From positions 26,100 to 90,099 of the forward strand of contig JAUUPT010000006.1 of the NCBI GenBank assembly GCA_030843315.1: a DNA stretch of 64,000 nt, given 5' to 3'. The position numbers were made by a program, and so were the translations under genes. Positions 44,818 to 52,342 of this stretch are shown here, in pieces. Position 1 is the stretch's first letter. The number at the start of each line of letters is the position of its first letter. This stretch comes from Bacteroidaceae bacterium. GTDB lineage: Bacteria; Bacteroidota; Bacteroidia; Bacteroidales; Bacteroidaceae. A model generated the notes under the pieces. It had not been told where the DNA came from, searched no databases, and was given only the letters and a program-made list of their open reading frames with translations.

Positions 44818-46722
44818 ATGAAAAACCTAATTCAACTGAAAGAGCTGTTTGTTACGGCTCTATTTTGCTGTGTGGCTTTTGGAAATACAGCTTGTGTAAA
44901 TCAAATTGAAGATGATTCTGAGGAGATTGAGGTAGGGACCACCCCTATCACTTTCTCTGTCAAGATAGAGAAAACAATGACCCGGGTAAGCAGTACTGCT
45001 TTTGAAAAGGGGGATAAAGTGGGACTACTTGCGACTGTTGCCTCCAACTCTATCCAAAAGAAACGCTATATCGATAACTTGCAGTTGGAATATACAGGGA
45101 ACTCAACGCTTGTCCCAAAGAAAGCAGTATTCTATCCGGAGGGAGATGTTGCACTGGACTTTGTTTGCTATTATCCTTATCAATCGGATGGGATACTGGC
45201 AGGGACATCCACTCTCCCCGTATCTGTGAGAGCAGATCAAAGTGATGCTGCGAACCGTTCGCAAAGTGATTTTCTGGTAGCCAAGGCAACGGGCATAACA
45301 AGCAAGACCGGAACTGTGGCATTGGAGTTTGAACATAAACTGTCCAAGTTGACAATAGCTTTGGTTCCCGATACTGACAGTTCTGCAGAAGATTTGAAGA
45401 AAGCCAATCCACGGATTACGGCAACCGGACTCAAAACATCTGCTGTCTATAATCTGGAAGACGGTACGTTCACTAATCTGAAAGGTGACAGAGATATTGT
45501 TGCTTCCGGTGAGTGGCGTGTCGAGGATGGTAACTTGACAGGAAAAGAGATTCTCATTATACCACAAACCATCAATGACAGCGAGCAGTCTTTCGTCATG
45601 GAATGGAATGACCGTATCTATAATTGTGTAATACCTAAAACGGAAATGAGTAGCAGTACGCAATGTGAAGTCAAAATATCTACCATGCAGACTAATAGTA
45701 ATACGCTGACCGGCATTGTGGGTAAGATAAAAGAATGGAACAGTGTAGAATCGTTGGAGACTGATAATATGGATGATTATGCCACGGTGCATGTTTCCGC
45801 ACTCTCTTTTTCCAAGTCGAACGTTTATCGGATTTACCATGAAGGAACGCCTGTTGCAGAAGTCTGTAAAGAATATCTTAAATCGGAAGCACTTACTTCC
45901 AGGGCTATCGTTGCCTATCCGGTGGGAGAAGGCGAGAAGACCGACCTTGAACATGGAATTGTTCTGCAATTTATGGATCGTGAAGATGTTCTTTGCGGAG
46001 GGACTCTAAGGTGGAATGCGGACGATTACGAATTTACTTATACCGAAGGGAAGAGTCAGGCAGTGGACAAATTTTATGTAGACGAATCTTATAACCTCTC
46101 TCTTGTGAAACCGGAGAAGGCTCTTACGCTGAATGTTCTTTGCTATGCCTTGCAGGATGTTAGAAACGGAATAAGCAATGAATATCCTATTGTGAAAGTC
46201 GGTCGGCAGTATTGGATGGGAGAGGATTTGCGGGCGACGAGTTATCGTAATGGAAAGACTCTGACCAAACTGATAGATTTAGGCACAGGTCCCGGTTATT
46301 TTAAACCTGATAAGAAAGAAGTTTATTTTTACAATGGGGAGGCTGTGATAGCAGGAGAAATGGCTCCCGATGGATGGAGAATATCGACGGAAGAAGACTG
46401 GGATGAATTGAGATCATATCTGCACGACGACGCCTCACTGTTGAAAGTAGGAGAGTGGAAAGACTTGAAAGGCAATGCTTCTCAGCAACCGGTTAATAAC
46501 TTAACGCATATGAGTGTTATCCCGGTAGGAATGTGGTTCAATAAAATGCAGGCGAATGAATACAGGTTTGTTGCCTATTGGCGTTGGGATAAGAAAAATG
46601 ATACACTTTCCGATCAGGCACTATTCTTTAATGGAGAAGAAAATGGGTTTGTCTCAAGTCCTTCCCGCGTTACAGACAAGACGTATTATAAGGGCCTTTG
46701 CATCCGTTGTGTAAAAGAATAA
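44818..46722 (+). CDS. Fimbrillin-family lipoprotein with C-terminal FISUMP domain
   Basis: 634 residues from the ATG at 44818; an upstream in-frame ATG at 44791 overlaps the -7 box. The signal ends with a probable lipobox (FGNTAC, about Cys26). The N-terminal half is of the fimbrillin/Mfa-like type: ITFSVKIEKTMTRVS, FEKGDKVGLLA, AVFYPEGDVALDFVCYYPYQ, FEHKLSKLTIALV. The C-terminal 190 residues match the FISUMP domain (YPIVKVGRQYWMGEDLRATSYRNG, APDGWRISTEEDWDEL, CIRCVK). Probably a surface-exposed single-gene lipoprotein with its own promoter; it is more AT-rich than its neighbours. Ligand unknown. Confidence 0.82.
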   Translation: MKNLIQLKELFVTALFCCVAFGNTACVNQIEDDSEEIEVGTTPITFSVKIEKTMTRVSSTAFEKGDKVGLLATVASNSIQKKRYIDNLQLEYTGNSTLVPKKAVFYPEGDVALDFVCYYPYQSDGILAGTSTLPVSVRADQSDAANRSQSDFLVAKATGITSKTGTVALEFEHKLSKLTIALVPDTDSSAEDLKKANPRITATGLKTSAVYNLEDGTFTNLKGDRDIVASGEWRVEDGNLTGKEILIIPQTINDSEQSFVMEWNDRIYNCVIPKTEMSSSTQCEVKISTMQTNSNTLTGIVGKIKEWNSVESLETDNMDDYATVHVSALSFSKSNVYRIYHEGTPVAEVCKEYLKSEALTSRAIVAYPVGEGEKTDLEHGIVLQFMDREDVLCGGTLRWNADDYEFTYTEGKSQAVDKFYVDESYNLSLVKPEKALTLNVLCYALQDVRNGISNEYPIVKVGRQYWMGEDLRATSYRNGKTLTKLIDLGTGPGYFKPDKKEVYFYNGEAVIAGEMAPDGWRISTEEDWDELRSYLHDDASLLKVGEWKDLKGNASQQPVNNLTHMSVIPVGMWFNKMQANEYRFVAYWRWDKKNDTLSDQALFFNGEENGFVSSPSRVTDKTYYKGLCIRCVKE

Positions 46723-46755
46723 CCGTCAATTTCAGCATTTCTCATTTCTTTTTCG

Positions 46756-46763
46756 TATTTTTG
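46756..46763 (+). promoter_or_regulatory. -7 box upstream of metF
   Basis: TATTTTTG fits TAnnTTTG, 49 bp before the ATG; no good -33 element. Confidence 0.45.
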
Positions 46764-46812
46764 TTCCCAATGTGCAAGATTTTGCCAATCAGACAAAGAT
46801 AACGAAAAAGAA

Positions 46813-47766
46813 ATGAGAGTAATCGACCTGATAAACAGCAACGAAAAGACAGCTTTTTCCTTTGAAATATTGCCACCGCTGAAAGGAACAGGCATCGAAA
46901 AGCTGTATCAAACCATAGATACATTACGGGAATTTGATCCCAAATACATCAATATCACCACACACCGCAGCGAATATGTGTACAAAGATTTAGGAAACGG
47001 ACTGTTCCAACGGAGCAGATTACGCCGCCGTCCGGGTACGGTTGCCGTAGCTGCTGCAATCCAAAATAAGTATGATATTACAGTTGTGCCTCATATCCTT
47101 TGCAGCGGTTTCAGTCGTGAAGAGACTGAATACGTATTGCTCGACCTGCAATTTCTTGGCATCACTGATTTGCTGGTACTGCGTGGCGACAAAGCCAAAC
47201 ACGAATCCGTGTTTACTCCCGAAGGCGACGGTTATTACCACGCCATCGAACTGCAAGAACAAATCAACAACTTCAATAAAGGCATCTTCGTTGACGGCTC
47301 CGAGATGAAGGTTACCAACACCCCGTTTTCTTATGGTGTGGCCTGCTATCCCGAGAAGCACGAAGAGGCCCCCAACATCGATACGGATATTCACTGGTTG
47401 AAGCAGAAGATGGAGATGGGTGCGGAATATGCCGTTACCCAGCTTTTCTATGATAACCGGAAGTACTTTGATTTTGTGGAACGTGCCCGCCAAGCCGGTG
47501 TCACTATTCCCATTATTCCGGGTATCAAGCCTTTCAAGAAGTTGTCTCAACTCACCATGATACCTAAAACCTTCAAAGTAGACTTGCCTGAAGAACTGAC
47601 GATAGAAGCTCTGAAGTGCAAGACTGATGCGGAAGCACAACAGGTAGGCATCGAATGGTGCGTGCAACAATGTAAAGAACTCATAGCTCACGGCGTTCCC
47701 AGCCTGCACTTCTACTCGGTAGGAGCCACGGACAGCATCAGGGAAGTTGCCCGGCTAATTTATTAA
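46813..47766 (+). CDS. metF: Methylenetetrahydrofolate reductase
   Basis: 317 residues, FAD-binding TIM barrel. Landmarks: FSFEILPPLKG, NITTHRSEYV, VPHILCSGFSREETE, LLVLRGDK and EMGAEYAVTQLFYDN. It reduces 5,10-methylene-THF to 5-methyl-THF for methionine synthesis. holB begins 12 bp later. Confidence 0.95.
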   Translation: MRVIDLINSNEKTAFSFEILPPLKGTGIEKLYQTIDTLREFDPKYINITTHRSEYVYKDLGNGLFQRSRLRRRPGTVAVAAAIQNKYDITVVPHILCSGFSREETEYVLLDLQFLGITDLLVLRGDKAKHESVFTPEGDGYYHAIELQEQINNFNKGIFVDGSEMKVTNTPFSYGVACYPEKHEEAPNIDTDIHWLKQKMEMGAEYAVTQLFYDNRKYFDFVERARQAGVTIPIIPGIKPFKKLSQLTMIPKTFKVDLPEELTIEALKCKTDAEAQQVGIEWCVQQCKELIAHGVPSLHFYSVGATDSIREVARLIY

Positions 47767-47778
47767 ATAGATTTCTTC

Positions 47779-48906
47779 GTGATAGGATTTAAGGATGTAA
47801 TAGGGCAGGAAGCAGCCAAACAAAGGCTGATACAGGAAGTGCAGGAAGGGCGCATCCCTCATGCACAGCTATTCTGCGGTCCGGCAGGAGTTGGTAAACT
47901 TCCGCTGGCGCTGGCTTATGCCCGTTATATTTGTTGTCCCAACCGTACGGAGACAGATGCTTGCGGCACGTGCCCTTCTTGTGTGAAGTGGAACAAACTG
48001 GTACATCCGGATGTACATTTCGTATTCCCGATCGTGAAGAGTGCCAAAGGGAAGAAGGAAGTATGTGATGATTATATCACCAACTGGCGGCATCTTTTGC
48101 TGAATACTCCTTACTTCGGACTCAACCATTGGCTGAATGAGATGGATGCAGAGAACGGCCAAGCCATTATCTACGCGAAAGAGAGTGATGAAATCACCCG
48201 CAAACTCAGTCTGAAATCCAGTGAAGGCGGTTATAAGATAACCATTGTGTGGCTGCCGGAGAAGATGCATGAAGTTTGTGCCAACAAACTGCTTAAACTC
48301 TTGGAAGAACCACCGGAGAAAACCGTATTTCTCCTTGTCTCCGAAGCTCCTGAAATGATATTGCCCACCATCCTCAGCCGCACGCAGCGGTTCAATATCC
48401 CCAAGATAGAAGAAGCGGATGTGGCGGAAGCCTTGCAGCAGAAGTATGGTGTACAACCCCGGGATAGCGAAACTATTGCCCATCTGGCAAACGGTGACTT
48501 CATCAAAGCGTTGGAAACCATCCATCTGAACGAAGAGAACGAATTGTTCTTCGAATTGTTTGTCAGCCTGATGCGCCTTTCCTATCAACGCAAGATACGG
48601 GAGATGAAGCAGTGGAGCGAGCAACTGGCGGGCATAGGGCGCGAACGGCAAAAGAACTTCTTGGAATATTGCCAGCGCATGATACGCGAGAACTTCATCT
48701 ACAACCTTCACCGCAAGGAGATGAGCTACATGACGCTGCCCGAACAGAATTTTGCCACCCGCTTTGCACCGTTTGTCAACGAGCGGAACGTAATGGGCAT
48801 TATGGACGAACTGAGTGAAGCACAGCGACACATCGAGCAGAATGTAAATGCCCGCATGGTGTTCTTTGACTTCTCACTGAAAATGATTGTATTATTAAAA
48901 CAATAG
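47779..48906 (+). CDS. holB: DNA polymerase III delta prime subunit (GTG start)
   Basis: 375 residues from a GTG at 47779. AAA+ clamp-loader fold: GFKDVIGQEAAKQRL, a Walker A-like GPAGVGKLPLA that lacks the usual Ser/Thr after Lys, a four-Cys zinc module (CCPNRTETDACGTCPSC), LLKLLEEPPEKTVFLLV and the sensor/arginine-finger motif ILSRTQRF (SRC-like). The changed P-loop fits delta prime, which need not hydrolyse ATP. The zinc module and length separate it from the gamma/tau subunit. Confidence 0.9.
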   Translation: MIGFKDVIGQEAAKQRLIQEVQEGRIPHAQLFCGPAGVGKLPLALAYARYICCPNRTETDACGTCPSCVKWNKLVHPDVHFVFPIVKSAKGKKEVCDDYITNWRHLLLNTPYFGLNHWLNEMDAENGQAIIYAKESDEITRKLSLKSSEGGYKITIVWLPEKMHEVCANKLLKLLEEPPEKTVFLLVSEAPEMILPTILSRTQRFNIPKIEEADVAEALQQKYGVQPRDSETIAHLANGDFIKALETIHLNEENELFFELFVSLMRLSYQRKIREMKQWSEQLAGIGRERQKNFLEYCQRMIRENFIYNLHRKEMSYMTLPEQNFATRFAPFVNERNVMGIMDELSEAQRHIEQNVNARMVFFDFSLKMIVLLKQ

Positions 48907-48916
48907 ATATAGAGAA

Positions 48917-50377
48917 ATGGAATTTAAACTACATAACGGAAGCGGAGGCCTCTGCTGCAAGAGTTGCGGCAGACAGGACAAGCAACTGAACACCTACGAC
49001 TGGCTGGCCGACATACCGGGTAATGCCGAAGAGAGCGAGCTGGTAGAAGTTCAGTTCAAGAATACCCGTAAAGGATATTTCCGCAATAGCAATAAGATAC
49101 CTTTGGAGAAGGGCGACATCGTAGCCGTAGAAGCGACTCCGGGACATGACATCGGTGTGGTTACGCTGACCGGACGCCTTGTGCCGTTGCAAATGCGCAA
49201 AGCCAATATCAAGTCGGAAACAGATATCAAGCGTATTTACCGCAAAGCCAAACCGGTGGATATGGACAAGTATAATGAGGCCAAAGCCCGCGAGCACTCC
49301 ACCATGATACGTGCCCGCCAGATAGCATTGAACCTCAGCCTCAACATGAAGATTGGCGACGTGGAATATCAGGGAGACGGTAACAAGGCCATCTTTTACT
49401 ACATTGCCGACGAACGTGTGGACTTCCGCCAACTGATAAAGGTATTGGCAGATGCTTTCCATGTGCGCATTGAGATGAAACAAATCGGTGCCCGCCAGGA
49501 AGCCGGACGCATCGGCGGTATCGGCCCTTGTGGTCGCGAACTTTGCTGTGCCACCTGGATGACTTCGTTTGTATCGGTATCTACCAGTGCTGCCCGCTTC
49601 CAGGATATTTCCTTGAATCCGCAGAAACTTGCCGGACAGTGTGCCAAGTTGAAGTGCTGTCTCAACTACGAAGTGGACTGCTACGTGGAAGCGCAAAAAC
49701 GCCTGCCTTCCAGAGAGATAGAACTGGAAACGAAAGACGGTATCTTCTACTTCTTCAAAGCCGATATCCTGAGCAATCAAATCACTTATTCAAGTGACAA
49801 GAATATCCCTGCCAATCTGGTTACTATCAGTGGCCGGCGTGCCTTCGAGATTATTGGTCAGAACAAACGCGGCATCAAGCCCGACAGCCTTGCCGAAGAA
49901 ACCCATCGTCCCGAACCAAAGAAACCGGTAGACTTGCTGGAACAGGAAAGCCTTACCCGCTTCGACCGTAGTCGCAGAGGCAGAAGTGGCGGTGAGAACA
50001 ATCGAAATAGTGGCGACGGAGGAAGCAGTAACAGCAATAATAACCGCAATAAGAAAAAGAAGAGAAGTAATAGCACCCGTCCGCAAGGAGGCGAACAATC
50101 TGCCGCTCAAAACAATCAGGGCGAACAGTCCAGACAGGGACAGCAATCGCCCAGACAAGGGGAGCAACAACCCAGACGGGAACCGAGGGAGCCAAGAGAG
50201 CCGAGAGAACCAAGGGAATCGAGAGAGCCGAAGCAAGGAGAACAAAGACGGGAACCGCGCCAACAAGGTGGTGACCGCCCGCAGCGGAACAACAACCGCC
50301 GCCCTCCCCGCAACAATGATAAACCCAAACCTCAAGGAGAAAGACCTGCCCAAAATGAGAAGCCTGCTCAAGAATAG
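48917..50377 (+). CDS. ricT: PSP1-domain protein, RicT-like, with long basic disordered tail
   Basis: 486 residues. N-terminal Cys motif GLCCKSCGRQD, then the PSP1 domain with KGDIVAVEATPGHDIGVVTL, YIADERVDFRQLIKVLADAF, the cysteines of GIGPCGRELCCATW and CAKLKCCLNYE. In Bacillus the RicT (YaaT) complex carries iron-sulphur clusters and aids mRNA maturation; its role in Bacteroides is not known to me. From about residue 350 the tail is low complexity with KKKKR, SRQGQQ and EPREPREPRE repeats, suggesting nucleic-acid binding. It overlaps gldH by 23 bp. Confidence 0.85.
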   Translation: MEFKLHNGSGGLCCKSCGRQDKQLNTYDWLADIPGNAEESELVEVQFKNTRKGYFRNSNKIPLEKGDIVAVEATPGHDIGVVTLTGRLVPLQMRKANIKSETDIKRIYRKAKPVDMDKYNEAKAREHSTMIRARQIALNLSLNMKIGDVEYQGDGNKAIFYYIADERVDFRQLIKVLADAFHVRIEMKQIGARQEAGRIGGIGPCGRELCCATWMTSFVSVSTSAARFQDISLNPQKLAGQCAKLKCCLNYEVDCYVEAQKRLPSREIELETKDGIFYFFKADILSNQITYSSDKNIPANLVTISGRRAFEIIGQNKRGIKPDSLAEETHRPEPKKPVDLLEQESLTRFDRSRRGRSGGENNRNSGDGGSSNSNNNRNKKKKRSNSTRPQGGEQSAAQNNQGEQSRQGQQSPRQGEQQPRREPREPREPREPRESREPKQGEQRREPRQQGGDRPQRNNNRRPPRNNDKPKPQGERPAQNEKPAQE

Positions 50378-50840
50378 GAATTTCTGTCTGAAAGGTATCA
50401 TTCTGCTGTTTGTCGCAAGTGCATTGGGCGCTTGCGACAAGCAGACAGTATATCATGCTTTCCAATCCCTCCCCACTGAAGGTTGGCAACGGAAAGATAC
50501 ACTCTGCTTTAGTGCGGAGATTTCCGATTCACTGACCTATTATAAACTGTCCGTCGAAATTCGTAACCGCAACAATTACCCTTATCAGAATATCAGTCTG
50601 TCCGTCAGTTGTGATGCTCCCGATGCCCAATCTTTGCTGGCAGATACCTTGCAGTTTACCTTAGCTGATAAAGAAGGTATATGGAAAGGTGATGGCTGGG
50701 GCGGCCTGTACCAATCCTCATTTCCGGCAGGAAGCGTCCGAATCGGTAAGCCGGGTATCTATCTCTTCAAAATAGCCTATACATTGCCGGACGAGATATT
50801 GCACGGTGTCAATGATATCGGCATCAAGTTAGCGCGATAA
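50355..50840 (+). CDS. gldH: Gliding-motility-type lipoprotein GldH
   Basis: 161 residues from the ATG at 50355, in a different frame from the overlapping ricT end. Signal with lipobox ALGAC (about Cys27). The body (DSLTYYKLSVEIRNRNNYPYQNISLSV and GIYLFKIAYTLPDEILHGVNDIGIKL) matches the GldH family. In gliding Bacteroidetes GldH is needed for motility; Bacteroides do not glide, so the role here is probably a retained envelope function. Usually found next to ricT and holB in this group. Confidence 0.88.
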   Translation: MRSLLKNRNFCLKGIILLFVASALGACDKQTVYHAFQSLPTEGWQRKDTLCFSAEISDSLTYYKLSVEIRNRNNYPYQNISLSVSCDAPDAQSLLADTLQFTLADKEGIWKGDGWGGLYQSSFPAGSVRIGKPGIYLFKIAYTLPDEILHGVNDIGIKLAR

Positions 50841-50856
50841 AAAACATCCCATCGTA

Positions 50857-51894
50857 TTATACTGTGATTTCACCTGCCAGTGGACAGCTCATCAGTTCCC
50901 GTACTTTGGCCGGAGGATAATCGTGCCCCAGGAGAAACATAAGTTTGGTTACCGCAGATTCCGTAGTACTGTCATACCCGCTGACAACACCTGCCTGCAT
51001 TAACTGGTAACCGGTTTCGTAACGTTCCATCTCGACGGTGCCGGCGCTGCATTGGGTTACGTTCACGATGACTATGCCCTCTTCGCAAGCATCGTGCAGA
51101 CGGCGGAGGAACCATTCTTTGCGGGGCGCATTTCCTGATCCGTATGTTTCAAGAACTACTGCTTTTAATCCCTTTGTAGAAAATATTGCATCTACTACAT
51201 TCTCCTGGATGCCTGGGAAGAGTTTCAGCACGGCAATATTCGTATCCAGCAGATAGTGAGGCTTCAACTCATGCCGGTTGCCATGTAGCTGGATTTGCAC
51301 ATTATTATATTTAATATGTATACCTGCCGAAGCAAGCACCGGATAATTGAACGAACGGAATGCATTGAAGTTCTCTGCATTCATCTTGGTGGTGCGGTTG
51401 CCGCGCATCAAGTGATTCTCGAAGAAGATGCAAACCTCGGGTACAAGCGGCTCCCCATTGGGGTGGCAGGCGGTGGCTATCTCGATGCTGGTCAGCAGGT
51501 TTTCCTTACCGTCTGTGCGCAATACACCGATAGGCAATTGGGAACCGGTGAGGATGACGGGTTTCGTCAGCCCTTCGAGCATGAAGCTGAGGGCAGAGGC
51601 TGTGTAAGCCATGGTGTCCGTGCCATGCAGAATGACAAACCCGCTATATTGGTTGTAGTTGTCGTTGATGATACGTACGAGCTTGCGCCAGGCCTCGGGG
51701 TCCATGTCCGAAGAATCCATCGGAGGATCAAACTGATAAGTATCTATCTGGAATGTATATCTTTGGAGTTCGGGTACATGCTTTTGTAGCTGCTCGAAGT
51801 TGAAGTTTTCTAAGGCACCGGTTTCAGCATTTTCTATCATTCCGATAGTTCCACCAGTGTATATTAGCAAAACGGAAGTATTTTCAGAGTTCAT
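50857..51894 (-). CDS. ansA: Type I (cytoplasmic) L-asparaginase
   Basis: 345 residues without a signal peptide. Catalytic motifs: LIYTGGTIGM (first Thr) and VILHGTDTMAYTA (second Thr, with Asp), plus GSQLPIG and the later VLETYGSGNAP. It hydrolyses asparagine to aspartate. The minus-strand TATATTTG (complement of 51922-51929) fits a -7 box. It converges with gldH across 16 bp. Confidence 0.94.
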   Translation of the reverse strand: MNSENTSVLLIYTGGTIGMIENAETGALENFNFEQLQKHVPELQRYTFQIDTYQFDPPMDSSDMDPEAWRKLVRIINDNYNQYSGFVILHGTDTMAYTASALSFMLEGLTKPVILTGSQLPIGVLRTDGKENLLTSIEIATACHPNGEPLVPEVCIFFENHLMRGNRTTKMNAENFNAFRSFNYPVLASAGIHIKYNNVQIQLHGNRHELKPHYLLDTNIAVLKLFPGIQENVVDAIFSTKGLKAVVLETYGSGNAPRKEWFLRRLHDACEEGIVIVNVTQCSAGTVEMERYETGYQLMQAGVVSGYDSTTESAVTKLMFLLGHDYPPAKVRELMSCPLAGEITV

Positions 51895-52111
51895 ACGCGC
51901 CTTTCTTTCATATTTTCAATGCAAATATAGTGATATATCTTGAAAATAATAACAAAATGCTATAAAAGTATGCATAGACTCATAGGAATAAGGGGGCTGA
52001 AGCGCGAAAATGTAAGTTGTGGACAGTGCACATATCTTGCCTTTTCGTACCCTTTCTATATTTTTATTACAAAAAAGTCGCAAAAAGTGATAGATTGAAT
52101 GTTTTTATTCT

Positions 52112-52119
52112 TACTTTTG
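52112..52119 (+). promoter_or_regulatory. -7 box of the threonine operon
   Basis: TACTTTTG fits TAnnTTTG and lies 34 bp before the leader ORF, giving a leader RNA of about 215 nt before thrA. No good -33 element. Between ansA and this point (51895-52111) I see only the ansA promoter. Confidence 0.55.
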
Positions 52120-52153
52120 CAACACTTATCAGAAACGATAGAAACAAGAGACT

Positions 52154-52213
52154 ATGAACAAGTACTATCAACATACAGTCACATCCATGTGTACCATGAC
52201 CCTTAGGGGTTAG
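52154..52213 (+). CDS. thrL: Probable threonine operon leader peptide
   Basis: A 19-codon ORF, MNKYYQHTVTSMCTMTLRG, sits between the -7 box and thrA. Four of its last twelve residues are Thr (positions 8, 10, 14, 16) and two are Met (12, 15), the two end products that draw on ThrA. A short hairpin, ACCC-TTAG-GGGT, overlaps its end, and several weak stems follow before thrA. This fits ribosome-stalling attenuation. I could not find a convincing intrinsic terminator, so the mechanism is open. Confidence 0.55.
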   Translation: MNKYYQHTVTSMCTMTLRG

Positions 52214-52342
52214 GGATAGTATTTTGTGTTTCTACGTGTTACACCATTTTCAAGCAACTTTTTCCATTTAATTAAGGTCAATGCAGGCTATACAGCTTGT
52301 TGCCGACACATTGTATCAACCATCTCAACAACATAAAGAGAA

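Noticed and set aside
52214..52342. Intrinsic terminator for thr attenuation
   Set aside because: Several weak stems are possible but none combines a stable stem with a following T-run, so no terminator is annotated.
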